Origin: Methylophaga thalassica
GTDB lineage: Bacteria > Pseudomonadota > Gammaproteobacteria > Nitrosococcales > Methylophagaceae
Length of the DNA stretch: 64,000 nucleotides
Reading direction: 5' to 3'
NCBI RefSeq assembly: GCF_030159795.1
Contig: NZ_BSND01000003.1
Span: 62,001 to 126,000, forward strand
Shown: positions 45,156 through 54,340 of the stretch, in pieces
Position numbering within the stretch: the stretch's first letter is position 1
How the letters are laid out: every line of letters begins with the position of its first letter
Made by a program: the position numbers and the translations under genes
Notes under the pieces: model-generated
The model's input: the letters and a program-made list of their open reading frames with translations, nothing else
Databases searched by the model: none
Told to the model about the DNA's origin: nothing

Positions 45156-46055
45156 ATGAGTGAGTCACAAACATCTTATTATCTCGAGCCTTTCCTTGAC
45201 AGCCTTTGGCTTGAGTCTGGTTTGAGTCAGCATACAGTCGATGCCTACCGGCGTGATTTATTAGCCTTTTCAGCTTGGTTAGCTCAGTTTGATATAGATT
45301 TAGTCTCAGCCACCCAGCTGGATATCCAACGTTACCAAAGCCAACGCCTACGTGAAGGAAGAAAAGTCCGTAGTGAAGCCAGGCTGCTGTCCTCATTACG
45401 ACGTTTTTACCGTTATTTATTACGTGAAGACATACGTGACTCTGATCCAACGGCGCAACTTGACTCACCCCGACTCGGTCGTTCCTTACCTGATAGTCTC
45501 ACAGAAGCCGAAGTCGAGGCCTTGCTGGCACAACCTGATATCACTGAGCCACTGGGTTTACGTGATAGAACCATGTTGGAACTACTCTACGCAGCAGGAT
45601 TACGAGTATCTGAATTGGTATCACTACAATTTGAGCAAGTGAATCTTCGCCAAGGTTTAATTCGTTGTATTGGTAAAGGCAATAAAGAACGCCTGATACC
45701 TATCGGTGAAATCGCTTTAGATTGGTTACAGCAATATTTATATGAAAGTCGACCAGCTATATTAAATGGGCAAATAACAGATGATTTATTTCCCACCCGT
45801 CGAGGTAAAGCAATGACCAGACAAGCCTTCTGGTACATAATCAAACGTTATGCTGGTCAAGCGGGCATTGAAAAGCATTTGTCGCCACATACTTTACGAC
45901 ATGCATTTGCGACACATTTATTGAATCATGGTGCTGATTTGAGGATAGTTCAGTTATTGCTGGGGCATTCTGATTTATCGACGACACAAATCTACACCCA
46001 TGTAGCCAAAGAGCGGTTAAAACAATTACATGGTCAGCATCATCCCCGTGGTTAA
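45156..46055 (+). CDS. xerD: site-specific tyrosine recombinase XerD
   Basis: 299 residues from ATG at 45156 (MSESQTSYYLEPFLDSLW), close to E. coli XerD in length; an ATG seven codons upstream is less likely. SAM-like core-binding N-domain, then the catalytic domain with Arg in AAGLRVSELVSL, Lys in GKGNKERLIP, His-x-x-Arg in HTLRHAFATHLL, His in LLGHSDLSTTQIYTH and the nucleophile Tyr in IYTHV. With XerC it resolves chromosome dimers at dif. The SLPDSLTEAEVEALL region favours XerD. No mobile element is attached. Confidence 0.95.
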   Translation: MSESQTSYYLEPFLDSLWLESGLSQHTVDAYRRDLLAFSAWLAQFDIDLVSATQLDIQRYQSQRLREGRKVRSEARLLSSLRRFYRYLLREDIRDSDPTAQLDSPRLGRSLPDSLTEAEVEALLAQPDITEPLGLRDRTMLELLYAAGLRVSELVSLQFEQVNLRQGLIRCIGKGNKERLIPIGEIALDWLQQYLYESRPAILNGQITDDLFPTRRGKAMTRQAFWYIIKRYAGQAGIEKHLSPHTLRHAFATHLLNHGADLRIVQLLLGHSDLSTTQIYTHVAKERLKQLHGQHHPRG

Positions 46056-46131
46056 GTGCTTATAGCACTGACGATATCAATCACAAATGCTAAACTGACT
46101 CGAATTTTTATAGCGTAATTTAGGTGAACAG

Positions 46132-46617
46132 ATGCCTTCTTTTGATATCGTTTCTGAAGTGGATAAACATGAGCTTGCCAATGCAGTGGATCAGACAAAT
46201 CGTGAATTGAAGAACAGGTTTGATTTTCGCGGAACTGACGCCAAAGTGGAACAGTCTGACAAAGTACTGACTATGCATGCTGAAAGTGATTTTCAGTTGG
46301 ATCAACTGCTCGATATTTTGCGACTCAAGTTAGTTAAACGCGGTGTCGATGTGAGCTGTTTAGAGGTTAAAGATTCTGTTGGCAATGGAAAAATGCGTAA
46401 ACAGGATGTATTAGTTAGAGAAGGTATTGATAAAGAGTTATCCCGGACTATCGTCAAGCTTATCAAAGAAAGTAAAGTGAAAGTGCAAGCCGCTGTTCAG
46501 GGAGAAAGTGTCAGGGTAACAGGCAAAAAACGTGATGAGTTACAAACGATTATTGCGATGTTAAAAAGTCACGATAAAATCGATATGCCACTGCAGTTTA
46601 ATAATTTTAGAGATTAA
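46132..46617 (+). CDS. YajQ-family nucleotide-binding protein
   Basis: 161 residues, full length. [40 protein letters not shown] and the final [16 protein letters not shown] are the family signature. Two RRM-like domains. Members bind cyclic-di-GMP in Xanthomonas and nucleic acids elsewhere. It may be one of the cyclic-di-GMP receptors served by the Amt fusion, but that is guesswork. Confidence 0.95.
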   Translation: MPSFDIVSEVDKHELANAVDQTNRELKNRFDFRGTDAKVEQSDKVLTMHAESDFQLDQLLDILRLKLVKRGVDVSCLEVKDSVGNGKMRKQDVLVREGIDKELSRTIVKLIKESKVKVQAAVQGESVRVTGKKRDELQTIIAMLKSHDKIDMPLQFNNFRD

Positions 46618-46624
46618 AAGTCCC

Positions 46625-47338
46625 ATGTTGAAATACACCATATTAGTCCTGTCCTTGTTAGGTGTCAGTGTTGTTCATGCCGATAATGATGAGCTACGTA
46701 AAAAAATAGAAAAGTCATTACAGGATGTGAAAGTAAGCAGCCTCAAAGCGATAGACGATACTGGACTTTACGAAGCGGTTATCAATGGACAAATCTTGTA
46801 TTTTTCTAAAGATGGGCGTTATGTGATTCAGGGTGATATGGTTTCATTGGATTCAAGAACGAATCTAACTGAGCAACGCCGAGTCAGTTTACGCAAAGAA
46901 GCGCTTGATAAGCTCGATGAAAAAGACATGATTATTTTTGGTCCTGAAAAGGCCAAATATACGATTACTGTGTTTACCGATATTGATTGTGGCTACTGCC
47001 GCAAGATGCACTCGGAAATGGAAAAATACAATGATTTGGGAATTCGTGTGCGTTATATGTCTTTCCCAAGAGGCGGGATAGGCTCTAAATCTTACGATGA
47101 TGCTGTTAATGTCTGGTGTGCTGCAGATAGACAAAAAGCCATGACCAAGGCTAAGCAAGGACAGGAAATCGCTACCAAAACTTGTGTTAATCCAGTCAAA
47201 ACAGAATTTGAACTCGGACAACAATTAGGTGTACAGGGTACACCGTCGATCTTCCTTGAATCTGGTCAGATTCTGCCTGGTTATTTGCCACCTGAAAAGT
47301 TAATTCAGGTGCTAGATGAGAACTCAAAAAAATCGTAA
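46625..47338 (+). CDS. dsbC: periplasmic disulfide isomerase DsbC
   Basis: 237 residues. Signal peptide about 1-19 (MLKYTILVLSLLGVSVVHA). N-terminal dimerisation domain (about 20-85), linker helix, then a thioredoxin-fold domain with active site Cys122-Gly-Tyr-Cys125 and cis-Pro loop GTPSIFL. DsbC reshuffles wrong disulfides in the periplasm. It ends 15 bases inside the convergent lpxH gene, an overlapping 3' arrangement. Confidence 0.95.
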   Translation: MLKYTILVLSLLGVSVVHADNDELRKKIEKSLQDVKVSSLKAIDDTGLYEAVINGQILYFSKDGRYVIQGDMVSLDSRTNLTEQRRVSLRKEALDKLDEKDMIIFGPEKAKYTITVFTDIDCGYCRKMHSEMEKYNDLGIRVRYMSFPRGGIGSKSYDDAVNVWCAADRQKAMTKAKQGQEIATKTCVNPVKTEFELGQQLGVQGTPSIFLESGQILPGYLPPEKLIQVLDENSKKS

Positions 47339-48079
47339 AGATTGTTGCTGATGATTAAGTCGGTGATCATGTAAGGTAAGTTGCTGATCATCGACTAATA
47401 GATAGCTGACTTTATCTTCCCAATCACCTAATACAATTCGATAGGCATCGCTATTGTTGGTTAATGAGACTTGATGAATGGCTGGACGATGGGTATGGCC
47501 ATGAATCAGTAGTTTGACATTATTCTCAAGCATAACTTTCTCAACCTCTGCTTGATTCACATCCATGATCTGGCTCGATTTATATTGTTTCTTTTGCTGG
47601 CTTTGCTGTTTGATCTTATCGGATATTTTTTGACGAAAGCGGGCGGGTAGTTTTAAAAAACACCACTGCAAAAAACGATTATTAACCACTCTGCGATAAC
47701 GTTGATAGCCGACATCATCGATACATAAACTATCACCATGTAATAACAGTGCTGGTTGGCCTGCCAGTTCTAATTGATAGCCATCCTGAATTAAAGTGGC
47801 ATTGACTGAATCGGCAAATCTTTTTCCCAGCATGAAATCACGATTGCCGACCATAAGATAAAGTTTTACACCTGCTTGCGTTAAAGATCGCAGTGTTTCG
47901 ATAAAGTCAGCAAATTCATCAGGAACTAAATCATCACCTAACCAGGTATTAAAAATATCACCCAGTATAAAAACGTCAGAGACGGTATCAGCTTGCTGTT
48001 GCAGAAAATGACAGGCAAGTGCGGTTAATTCAGGTCTGGCTGGGTTTAAGTGAAGATCGGAAATAAACAGTTTGGTCAT
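47324..48079 (-). CDS. lpxH: UDP-2,3-diacylglucosamine diphosphatase LpxH
   Basis: 251 residues. Calcineurin-like metallophosphoesterase with all metal ligands: Asp8 and His10 (SDLHL), Asp41 (GDIFNTWLGDD), Asn79 (GNRD), His114 (LLLHGD), His193/His195 (HGHTHRP). It makes lipid X in lipid A synthesis, the same pathway as lpxC at the window start. The insertion about 125-175 holds the substrate lid typical of LpxH. Its 3' end overlaps dsbC by 15 bases. Confidence 0.95.
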   Translation of the reverse strand: MTKLFISDLHLNPARPELTALACHFLQQQADTVSDVFILGDIFNTWLGDDLVPDEFADFIETLRSLTQAGVKLYLMVGNRDFMLGKRFADSVNATLIQDGYQLELAGQPALLLHGDSLCIDDVGYQRYRRVVNNRFLQWCFLKLPARFRQKISDKIKQQSQQKKQYKSSQIMDVNQAEVEKVMLENNVKLLIHGHTHRPAIHQVSLTNNSDAYRIVLGDWEDKVSYLLVDDQQLTLHDHRLNHQQQSLRFF

Positions 48080-48087
48080 GGGAGAGA

Positions 48088-48115
48088 AACCTGCTTGTAA
48101 AATAACAAGCAGGTT
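48088..48115. terminator. hairpin between ppi and lpxH
   Basis: Perfect 11-bp stem AACCTGCTTGT / ACAAGCAGGTT with a 6-base loop, in the 44-bp gap. The U-tract is short in both directions, so it may attenuate rather than stop transcription between these same-strand genes. Confidence 0.5.
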
Positions 48116-48123
48116 TTGTCTGA

Positions 48124-48705
48124 TTAATTGATAACAGTTGCTTTAATGATGACGATATCTTCTGCAGGTACATCTTGATGAGGACCTCGCATGGTGGTAT
48201 CGACTTCTCTTATGGCATCGACGACGTCCATGCCTTCAATCACTTCACCAAATACAGCATAGCCCCAACCGCTGGGCACTTTAGCCTGAAAATCGAGAAA
48301 ACCGTTATCAACGGTATTAATAAAAAACTGAGCTGTAGCTGAGTGTGGGTCATTAGTTCTTGCCATAGCAACTGCGCCACGCTTATTGCTCAAACCATTA
48401 TCAGCTTCATTTTCAATCGCTGCTTTTGTGGTTTTTTGCTGAAATTCTTGAGTAAAACCACCACCCTGAATCATAAAGTTTTTGATGACACGATGAAAAA
48501 TCGTACCGTCATAGAAACCATCGTTGACATAACCAAGGAAGTTGGCAACCGTGACAGGTGCTTTATCTTCATTGAGTTCGATAACTATATCGCCAAGACT
48601 GGTTTCAAGTTTGACTTGTGGCATTTTGGATGTCCCATCTGCTTGTATTGAAAAAGAAAAAATGGCAAATAGCCAGCATAGCATTTGCATAAAACGTTTG
48701 ATCAT
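48124..48705 (-). CDS. periplasmic cyclophilin-type peptidyl-prolyl isomerase
   Basis: 193 residues. Signal peptide about 1-22 ([22 protein letters not shown]). Cyclophilin core with [13 protein letters not shown] (catalytic Arg), [25 protein letters not shown] (Gln and Phe of the active site) and [15 protein letters not shown]. PpiA-like periplasmic folding catalyst. It lies upstream of lpxH and next to dsbC, so two periplasmic folding factors flank lpxH. Confidence 0.92.
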   Translation of the reverse strand: MIKRFMQMLCWLFAIFSFSIQADGTSKMPQVKLETSLGDIVIELNEDKAPVTVANFLGYVNDGFYDGTIFHRVIKNFMIQGGGFTQEFQQKTTKAAIENEADNGLSNKRGAVAMARTNDPHSATAQFFINTVDNGFLDFQAKVPSGWGYAVFGEVIEGMDVVDAIREVDTTMRGPHQDVPAEDIVIIKATVIN

Positions 48706-48941
48706 AAGGAAGTGTCCAGATCAATTTTAAAGTCGACATGATAGAGCAATATGCATTCTTATGGGAACAAAGTGATGGGTATGGGGACGACTTTTGTAAA
48801 GAGCCTGCATGATAAAACAGAAAATATAAGTAGTTGATGAGTCCGCTTAATGTTTGCTAACAAAGCAATAATCAACCAGTATTTAGAGCATTATTGAATC
48901 ACTATTCAAAACAGCGCTGTTACCCAGCCCGGCGGAGAGCG

Positions 48942-48947
48942 TATAAT
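48942..48947 (+). promoter_or_regulatory. possible -10 element for glnS
   Basis: A perfect TATAAT 31 bases before the glnS start; TTACCC sixteen bases upstream is a weak -35. Fits a promoter for glnS-cysS. Confidence 0.4.
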
Positions 48948-48977
48948 GCGCGTTTTCATATAAATTTGTCATTCGAT

Positions 48978-50651
48978 ATGTCCGAATCTGCTGTTAATCA
49001 TAATTTTATTCGTCCTATTATTCAGGAAGATCTTGATACTGGAAGGGTGACTGGAAAAATCGTCACACGTTTTCCACCTGAGCCAAATGGCTACCTGCAT
49101 ATTGGGCATGCCAAGTCCATCTGTCTGAACTTTGGTCTGGCCGAGGAGTTTGGCGGCGACTGTCATTTACGTTTCGATGATACCAATCCAGCAAAGGAAG
49201 AGCAGGAATTCATCGAAGCTATTAAAGAAGATGTACAGTGGCTTGGCTTTCAATGGGCGGGCGATGTACGTTATGCATCAAGCTACTTTGAACAGTTTTA
49301 TGACTGGGCTATTCATCTGATCAAACAAGGCAAAGCCTATGTCTGTGATCTGACTGCTGAGCAAGCAAGTGAGTATCGTGGCTGGGCAACAAAGCCAGGT
49401 AAAGAGTCACCCTTCCGCAACCGTAGTGTTGAAGAAAATCTGACTTTGTTTGAAAAAATGAAACAGGGTGAGTTTGACGAAGGTTTTTGTGTGCTGCGAG
49501 CGAAGATTGATATGGCCTCGCCTAATATGAATATGCGTGATCCGATTTTGTATCGCATTCGCAAAAAAGCGCATCATCAAACCGGAGACAAGTGGTGTAT
49601 CTACCCAAGCTATGATTTTGCACATGGGCAGGGCGATGCTATTGAAGGTGTGACGCACAGTATCTGTACGTTGGAGTTTCAGGATCACCGTCCATTATAT
49701 GAATGGTTTATCGAAAATCTGCCTGTACCGTCACAGCCAAAACAATACGAATTTGGACGCTTAAATCTGAATTATACGGTGACCAGTAAGCGTAATCTCA
49801 AACAACTGGTTGATGAGCAGATTGTGGCTGGTTGGAATGATCCCCGAATGCCGACAATTTCTGGTATGCGCAGACGAGGCTACACTGCATCGGCTCTACG
49901 TTCATTTTGTAATGGTCTTGCTGTGGCAAAAACCGATGGTGTGGTCGATATTGCACAGTTGGAATTTGAGATTCGTGATGATCTGAATGAAAACGCAGCA
50001 CGAGCGATGTGTGTACTCAATCCTTTAAAACTGACCATCACTAATGCAAGTGATGGCGTTGAATGGCTTGAAGTTGCTAATCATCCACAACAAGAGTCTA
50101 TGGGATATCGCTCAGTACCTTTTACAAACACGATTTATATCGATGCGTCTGACTTTACAGAAGACACTAGTCTGAGCCGGAAAAAATTCAAACGTCTGGT
50201 GATAGGCGACTATGTGCGTTTACGTGGTGCTTATGTGATTAAAGCCGATGATGTCATCAAGAATGATAGCGGTGATGTGGTTGAAGTGATTGCTTCGTTA
50301 GTACCTAATACAGTGGGTCAGAATCCACCTGCTGAAATGAAACCCCGCGGTGTGATTCACTGGGTTTCAGCAACAGAAGGTAAGGAAGTTGAGCTGCGTT
50401 TATATGACAGATTGTTCCTGGCTGAAGCACCTGGAAAAGAAACAGGTAACTATCTGGACGATGTTAACCCTGACTCTCTGAAGGTGATTAAGGCTGTTGC
50501 GGAACCCGCTATTGTCAATTGCAAGCCAGAGACAGCTTTCCAGTTTGAACGAGAAGGTTATTTTGTCACTGATCGTTATGACCATAGCGTTGATTCGCCG
50601 GTATTTAACCTGACCATTGGTTTAAAAGAAGATACGTCAAAAAATAACTAA
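48978..50651 (+). CDS. glnS: glutaminyl-tRNA synthetase
   Basis: 557 residues from ATG at 48978 ([19 protein letters not shown]); the open frame extends to 48894 through the promoter region and is rejected. Class I enzyme: HIGH motif in [21 protein letters not shown]-type loop in [12 protein letters not shown], and the Gln[17 protein letters not shown] motif. Two C-terminal beta-barrel domains recognise the anticodon. It is followed after 1 base by cysS. Confidence 0.97.
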   Translation: MSESAVNHNFIRPIIQEDLDTGRVTGKIVTRFPPEPNGYLHIGHAKSICLNFGLAEEFGGDCHLRFDDTNPAKEEQEFIEAIKEDVQWLGFQWAGDVRYASSYFEQFYDWAIHLIKQGKAYVCDLTAEQASEYRGWATKPGKESPFRNRSVEENLTLFEKMKQGEFDEGFCVLRAKIDMASPNMNMRDPILYRIRKKAHHQTGDKWCIYPSYDFAHGQGDAIEGVTHSICTLEFQDHRPLYEWFIENLPVPSQPKQYEFGRLNLNYTVTSKRNLKQLVDEQIVAGWNDPRMPTISGMRRRGYTASALRSFCNGLAVAKTDGVVDIAQLEFEIRDDLNENAARAMCVLNPLKLTITNASDGVEWLEVANHPQQESMGYRSVPFTNTIYIDASDFTEDTSLSRKKFKRLVIGDYVRLRGAYVIKADDVIKNDSGDVVEVIASLVPNTVGQNPPAEMKPRGVIHWVSATEGKEVELRLYDRLFLAEAPGKETGNYLDDVNPDSLKVIKAVAEPAIVNCKPETAFQFEREGYFVTDRYDHSVDSPVFNLTIGLKEDTSKNN

Positions 50652-50652
50652 T

Positions 50653-52044
50653 ATGCTAAAAATCTATAATAGTCTCACCCGACAGAAAGAAGTGTTTAAA
50701 CCCTTGCAGGAAGGCAAGGTCAATATGTATGTCTGTGGTATGACGGTGTATGACTTGTGTCATGTTGGTCATGCTCGTGTGATGGTGGTTTTTGATGTAG
50801 TGACACGCTATTTACGCGCATTAGGCTATAACGTTACCTACGTCAGAAATATTACCGATATCGACGATAAAATCATTAAACGCGCTGCAGAAAATGGCGA
50901 ATCAATTCAGACATTAACTGAGCGTTACATTGATGAAATGCACAAGGATGCCGATGCCTTAGGTGTGCTTAGACCAGATATTGAGCCTAAAGCCACTGAG
51001 TCAATGACAGAAATATTGGCGATGATTGAGACCCTCATCAGTAAGGGACTTGCCTATAAAGCTGATAATGGTGATGTGTATTACGACGTTAGCCAGTTCA
51101 ATGGTTATGGCAAATTATCGGGTCGTAATATTGAAGATCTTCGAGCCGGCGAACGTATAGCTGTCAATGAAGCAAAAACAGATCCATTGGATTTTGTTTT
51201 GTGGAAAGCTGCCAAGGCCGGTGAACCTGCTTGGAAATCTCCATGGGGTGATGGACGCCCTGGTTGGCATATTGAATGTTCTGCTATGTCAGCACATTGC
51301 CTAGGTGAGCAGTTTGATATTCATGGTGGTGGGCAGGATTTACAGTTTCCACACCATGAAAATGAAATAGCTCAATCCGAGGGAGCCCATGGTTGCCAGT
51401 CAGTGAATTACTGGATGCATAATGGCTTTGTGCGTATTGATGATGAAAAAATGTCTAAGTCTTTGGGTAATTTTTTTACTGTGCGTGAAGTCCTGGAACA
51501 GTATCCTGCAGAAGCTATTCGTTATTTTATTCTGTCGAGTCATTATCGTAGCCCTCTGAATTATGCCGAAGATCAGCTTGAACAAGCCAAAGCGGCGTTA
51601 ACACGTTTTTATACAACCCTGCGTGATGTGGATACAACACAGAGGGTAAACTGGCAGGATGATAAAGAGTTTGGTGGACGTTTTAAAGCCGCCATGGATG
51701 ATGATTTTAATACCGCATTAGCACTGTCGGTGATGGCTGATGTCAGACAAGCGATAAATAAGGCGAGAGAGCAGACACAATCTGAAATAGTCGCTTATCT
51801 TGCCGGTCTATTGTCATCTTTTGGTGACGTGCTAGGCCTTTTCCAGCAAGATGCCGATAAATTCCTGACAGGAGATAGCTCATCCGATCAATTAGCAGTT
51901 GATATCGATGGCTTAGTTGCTGAACGTAATCAGGCCAGAGCCGACAAAAACTGGGCTCTTGCCGATGAAATTCGTGATCAATTGACTGAAATGGGCATTG
52001 TGCTTGAGGATGCGGCCGGTAAAACGAGCTGGCGTCGACTATAA
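50653..52044 (+). CDS. cysS: cysteinyl-tRNA synthetase
   Basis: 463 residues. Class [24 protein letters not shown] holds the zinc Cys and the HVGH version of HIGH; ECSAMS and [10 protein letters not shown] supply the other zinc ligands; [10 protein letters not shown] is the KMSKS loop. Typical length. It likely forms one message with glnS and ends at a hairpin before convergent folD. Confidence 0.98.
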   Translation: MLKIYNSLTRQKEVFKPLQEGKVNMYVCGMTVYDLCHVGHARVMVVFDVVTRYLRALGYNVTYVRNITDIDDKIIKRAAENGESIQTLTERYIDEMHKDADALGVLRPDIEPKATESMTEILAMIETLISKGLAYKADNGDVYYDVSQFNGYGKLSGRNIEDLRAGERIAVNEAKTDPLDFVLWKAAKAGEPAWKSPWGDGRPGWHIECSAMSAHCLGEQFDIHGGGQDLQFPHHENEIAQSEGAHGCQSVNYWMHNGFVRIDDEKMSKSLGNFFTVREVLEQYPAEAIRYFILSSHYRSPLNYAEDQLEQAKAALTRFYTTLRDVDTTQRVNWQDDKEFGGRFKAAMDDDFNTALALSVMADVRQAINKAREQTQSEIVAYLAGLLSSFGDVLGLFQQDADKFLTGDSSSDQLAVDIDGLVAERNQARADKNWALADEIRDQLTEMGIVLEDAAGKTSWRRL

Positions 52045-52052
52045 GAACATGC

Positions 52053-52077
52053 GCGCCTGCTTTTTTATAGCAGGCGC
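52053..52077. terminator. hairpin between cysS and folD
   Basis: Perfect 8-bp stem GCGCCTGC / GCAGGCGC with a 9-base T-rich loop, between the convergent stops. T-tracts outside the stem are weak. Confidence 0.55.
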
Positions 52078-52085
52078 TTATATTT

Positions 52086-52943
52086 CTAGTTTTTATGTAA
52101 GGTTTCGGCGGCAAATAAGGTATTTTCCAGCAATGTCGCTACGGTCATTGGTCCAACACCTCCAGGTACTGGGGTTATCCAGCTGGCTTTTTCTTTTGCT
52201 TTTTCAAATTCAACATCACCAGTCAGTTTGCCATTGTCTAAGCGGTTAATACCCACATCAATGACAATAGCTCCCTGTTTTATCCATTCACCTGGAATAA
52301 AGTTGGGTTTGCCTACGGCAACCACTAATAAGTCAGCACGGCGAACTTGTTCTTCCAGATTATTAGTCCAGCGATGACAAACGGTAGTTGTGCAACCGGC
52401 GAGTAATAATTCCAACGCCATAGGACGACCAACAATATTTGATGCACCTACTACAACTGCTTCGAGTCCTTTGAGATCAACACCGGTAGTGCGAAGCAAA
52501 GAAATCACGCCTTTTGGGGTGCAAGGTCTGAGTTGTGGATTGCGTTGAGCAAGACGGCCAATATTGTATGGATGGAAACCATCGACGTCTTTATGTGGGG
52601 CGATTCGTTCAATCACCGTTTCCGCAGAAATGTGTTGAGGCAAAGGTAACTGCACCAGAATGCCATCTATATCGTCATCTTGATTTAATTTATCAATCAG
52701 AGAGAGTAACTCTTCTTCGGTCGCTGTTTCTGGAAGATCATAGGCTTCAGATTTGAATCCAATTTCTTCACAGCTTTTTCGTTTGCTACCTACATAGACC
52801 TGCGATGCCGGATTAGCGCCTATCAATATGACCGCAAGACCTGGACGACGTTTTCCTTCTGCTAATCGTTCTGCCGTCGCTAATTTCAATTGTTGTTTCA
52901 GGTCAGCTGCAACTGCCTTGCCATCGATAATCTTTGCGCTCAT
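52086..52943 (-). CDS. folD: methylenetetrahydrofolate dehydrogenase/cyclohydrolase FolD
   Basis: 285 residues. Catalytic [14 protein letters not shown] (Tyr and Lys of the YxxxK motif near residues 50-54), [15 protein letters not shown]-site [15 protein letters not shown] and the final [16 protein letters not shown]. It links one-carbon units at the methylene and formyl levels, important in methylotrophs but universal. Stands alone, upstream gap holds the tRNA promoter. Confidence 0.98.
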   Translation of the reverse strand: MSAKIIDGKAVAADLKQQLKLATAERLAEGKRRPGLAVILIGANPASQVYVGSKRKSCEEIGFKSEAYDLPETATEEELLSLIDKLNQDDDIDGILVQLPLPQHISAETVIERIAPHKDVDGFHPYNIGRLAQRNPQLRPCTPKGVISLLRTTGVDLKGLEAVVVGASNIVGRPMALELLLAGCTTTVCHRWTNNLEEQVRRADLLVVAVGKPNFIPGEWIKQGAIVIDVGINRLDNGKLTGDVEFEKAKEKASWITPVPGGVGPMTVATLLENTLFAAETLHKN

Positions 52944-53019
52944 TCATCATTCCCGCTTATGCAAAAGCGGCTATGATCGCATGATGTGAGCTGAACAGCA
53001 AAAAATATCAAAACAGTGA

Positions 53020-53048
53020 TTGACTCTTAAATTCTAACCACGTATTAT
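53020..53048 (+). promoter_or_regulatory. promoter of the tRNA-Pro / tRNA-Arg unit
   Basis: TTGACT (53020-53025), a 17-base spacer, TATTAT (53043-53048); the tRNA-Pro starts 36 bases after the -10. Very good sigma70 match. Confidence 0.7.
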
Positions 53049-53083
53049 TTCGCCTTCTTCGGGGATGACTTCTCGAATTAAGT

Positions 53084-53160
<77 letters not shown>

Positions 53161-53197
53161 CTTCTTAACTTATGTCCTCGCTTAGTAAAAATCACAT

Positions 53198-53274
53198 GCG
53201 CCCGTAGCTCATCTGGATAGAGCATCGGCCTTCTAAGCCGAGGGTAGCAGGTTCGAGTCCTGCCGGGCGTACCA
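53198..53274 (+). tRNA. tRNA-Arg (anticodon TCT)
   Basis: 77 bases including CCA. Acceptor GCGCCCG / CGGGCGT, D-arm GCTC...GAGC, anticodon stem TCGGC / GCCGA with loop CTTCTAA (anticodon 53232-53234), T-arm GCAGG-TTCGAGT-CCTGC. Its 3' half served as a phage attachment site: an almost identical copy lies at 55267-55316. Confidence 0.97.
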
Positions 53275-53275
53275 T
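53226..53275 (+). repeat. left attachment repeat (tRNA-Arg 3' half)
   Basis: Fifty bases from the anticodon stem to just past CCA, matching 55267-55316 with one mismatch (G at 53242, T at 55283). Offset is exactly 2,041 bases. This is the duplication expected when a tyrosine recombinase integrates into a tRNA 3' end and restores the gene. Confidence 0.88.
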
Positions 53276-53304
53276 TTATTCAACGATTTCATAGATAGTA
53301 GTCA

Positions 53305-53463
53305 CTAACTACTTTCGCCATTCTCCCGTTTTACTTTCGCCATAATGCCACTACTCTGCATTTCGTGCGACTCTGTTTCTTCTCCTAAATAGTCCCTTAT
53401 ATAGCTGCGCGTTTGTGCTTCTGTTGAGTGTCCAAGCAGTCTACGTGTCGCTTCTATCCCTTC
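53305..53463 (-). pseudogene. tyrosine integrase, C-terminal fragment
   Basis: Reading the minus strand from 53463 gives 52 codons ending in TAG at 53305-53307: EGIEATRRLLGHSTEAQTRS, then YIRDYLGEE and a polar tail. The RRLLGH histidine motif and the following Tyr of SYIRDY are those of phage integrase C-termini. An in-frame stop (53473-53475) lies just upstream and the rest of the catalytic domain is absent, so this is a broken gene next to its attachment site. It is not an ORF start-to-stop, which is why it is easy to miss. Confidence 0.8.
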
Positions 53464-53844
53464 TTTTTTATATTAACTAATCACACGAGTCCAGAAGAGG
53501 TTATTATCGGTGACTACTGGTCTGACGAGAAATGTGCAGAAATTGAAAAAATCGTTGTTACAGAAGGTCAGATAAGCCTTGCTAGATGCCTGTCTGACAC
53601 GATTACACAAAATCAATTCGATGCTTTATCGCTTTTTGCTCACAACGTTGGTAATCCTAACGCCTGCGCCAGTCGTGCAGTCGGGCTTATGTGGCAGGGT
53701 AAGCACTATGAAGGCTGTAGAGCTTTAGCCTATTCGCCATCAAATAGGCCTGTTTGGTCATATGTTGGTAAAACCTATATTCAAGGTCTGCATAACCGGC
53801 GCATAAAGGAATATAAAATCTGTGCCACAGGATTAAGACAATGA
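53464..53844 (+). pseudogene. phage endolysin (GH24 lysozyme-like), N-terminally truncated
   Basis: The open frame begins at 53428 but its first codons run antisense to the integrase fragment; endolysin-like sequence starts around 53476. It keeps the C-terminal hallmarks of secreted-type phage lysozymes: LTQNQFDALSLFAHNVG pattern (here ITQNQFDALSLFAHNVG), NACASRAVGLMWQGKHYEGC, W-YVGKTYIQGLHNRRIKEYKIC. The N-terminal catalytic Glu region is missing, so it cannot be active. Its stop overlaps the Rz start (ATGA). Confidence 0.75.
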
Positions 53845-54311
53845 AAACCTATCTAGCGATATTTCTTGTCGGTTGTGCATTAGGCGCCTTAGTTAATGGA
53901 TGGCGTTTAAATGCAAACATGGCAGATCTAAGAACAGCTCACTCAGATAAGTTAAAAGAAATATCTGATAAAGCATTACAGACGCAGCAATCGTTACAAG
54001 CCGAGCTAGACGCAAACGAAAAGCTATGGGCTACAGCAGAAGCAATTCAATACCAAACTATATTAGAGGCCAGAAATGAAATTGATAATCTTCGCGATGC
54101 TGTTAATGATAAGTCTAAGCAGCTGCTCGTCAATGCAACCTGTTCAGCAGCCGGTAGCGATAACGTGTCCGAAACCGGCACCGATTCCAGCTTGGGCGAA
54201 AGAGCCGCCCCCCGACTTACTAAAGACGCTGAACCATATTATTACACCCTCATCGAGCAAATAGTAACTATGACAGCCCAGCTTAATTATTATCAGGCAA
54301 GGTGCGAGTAA
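53841..54311 (+). CDS. phage i-spanin (Rz-like)
   Basis: 156 residues. N-terminal membrane anchor about 1-20 (MKTYLAIFLVGCALGALVNGW), then a long periplasmic coiled coil (ADLRTAHSDKLKEISDKALQTQQSLQAEL...) and a C-terminal helix ending near RCE. Rz forms, with Rz1, the spanin that joins inner and outer membranes in the last step of lysis. ATGA overlap with the endolysin fragment and the Rz1 frame nested inside are the classical arrangement. The frame is intact although the endolysin is broken. Confidence 0.85.
   Translation: MKTYLAIFLVGCALGALVNGWRLNANMADLRTAHSDKLKEISDKALQTQQSLQAELDANEKLWATAEAIQYQTILEARNEIDNLRDAVNDKSKQLLVNATCSAAGSDNVSETGTDSSLGERAAPRLTKDAEPYYYTLIEQIVTMTAQLNYYQARCE
54076..54264 (+). 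CDS. phage o-spanin lipoprotein (Rz1-like), nested in Rz
   Basis: 62 residues in a different frame, wholly inside Rz. Lipoprotein signal MKLIIFAMLLMISLSSC with lipobox LSSC and Cys17; the mature part is short and Pro-rich (PVQQPVAITCPKPAPIPAWAKEPPP), as in Rz1. GAGG lies upstream of the ATG. Lipobox, proline content and nesting within Rz together make this secure despite its size. Confidence 0.85.
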   Translation: MKLIIFAMLLMISLSSCSSMQPVQQPVAITCPKPAPIPAWAKEPPPDLLKTLNHIITPSSSK

Positions 54312-54340
54312 CCAATCAGCTACTAGCTTGTCAGGCTAGA

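Noticed and set aside
45156-46055. xerD as a mobile-element integrase
   Set aside because: Length, motifs and housekeeping context fit chromosomal XerD, and no repeats or cargo surround it.
48894-48977. N-terminal extension of glnS
   Set aside because: It runs through the TATAAT promoter element and lacks similarity to GlnRS.
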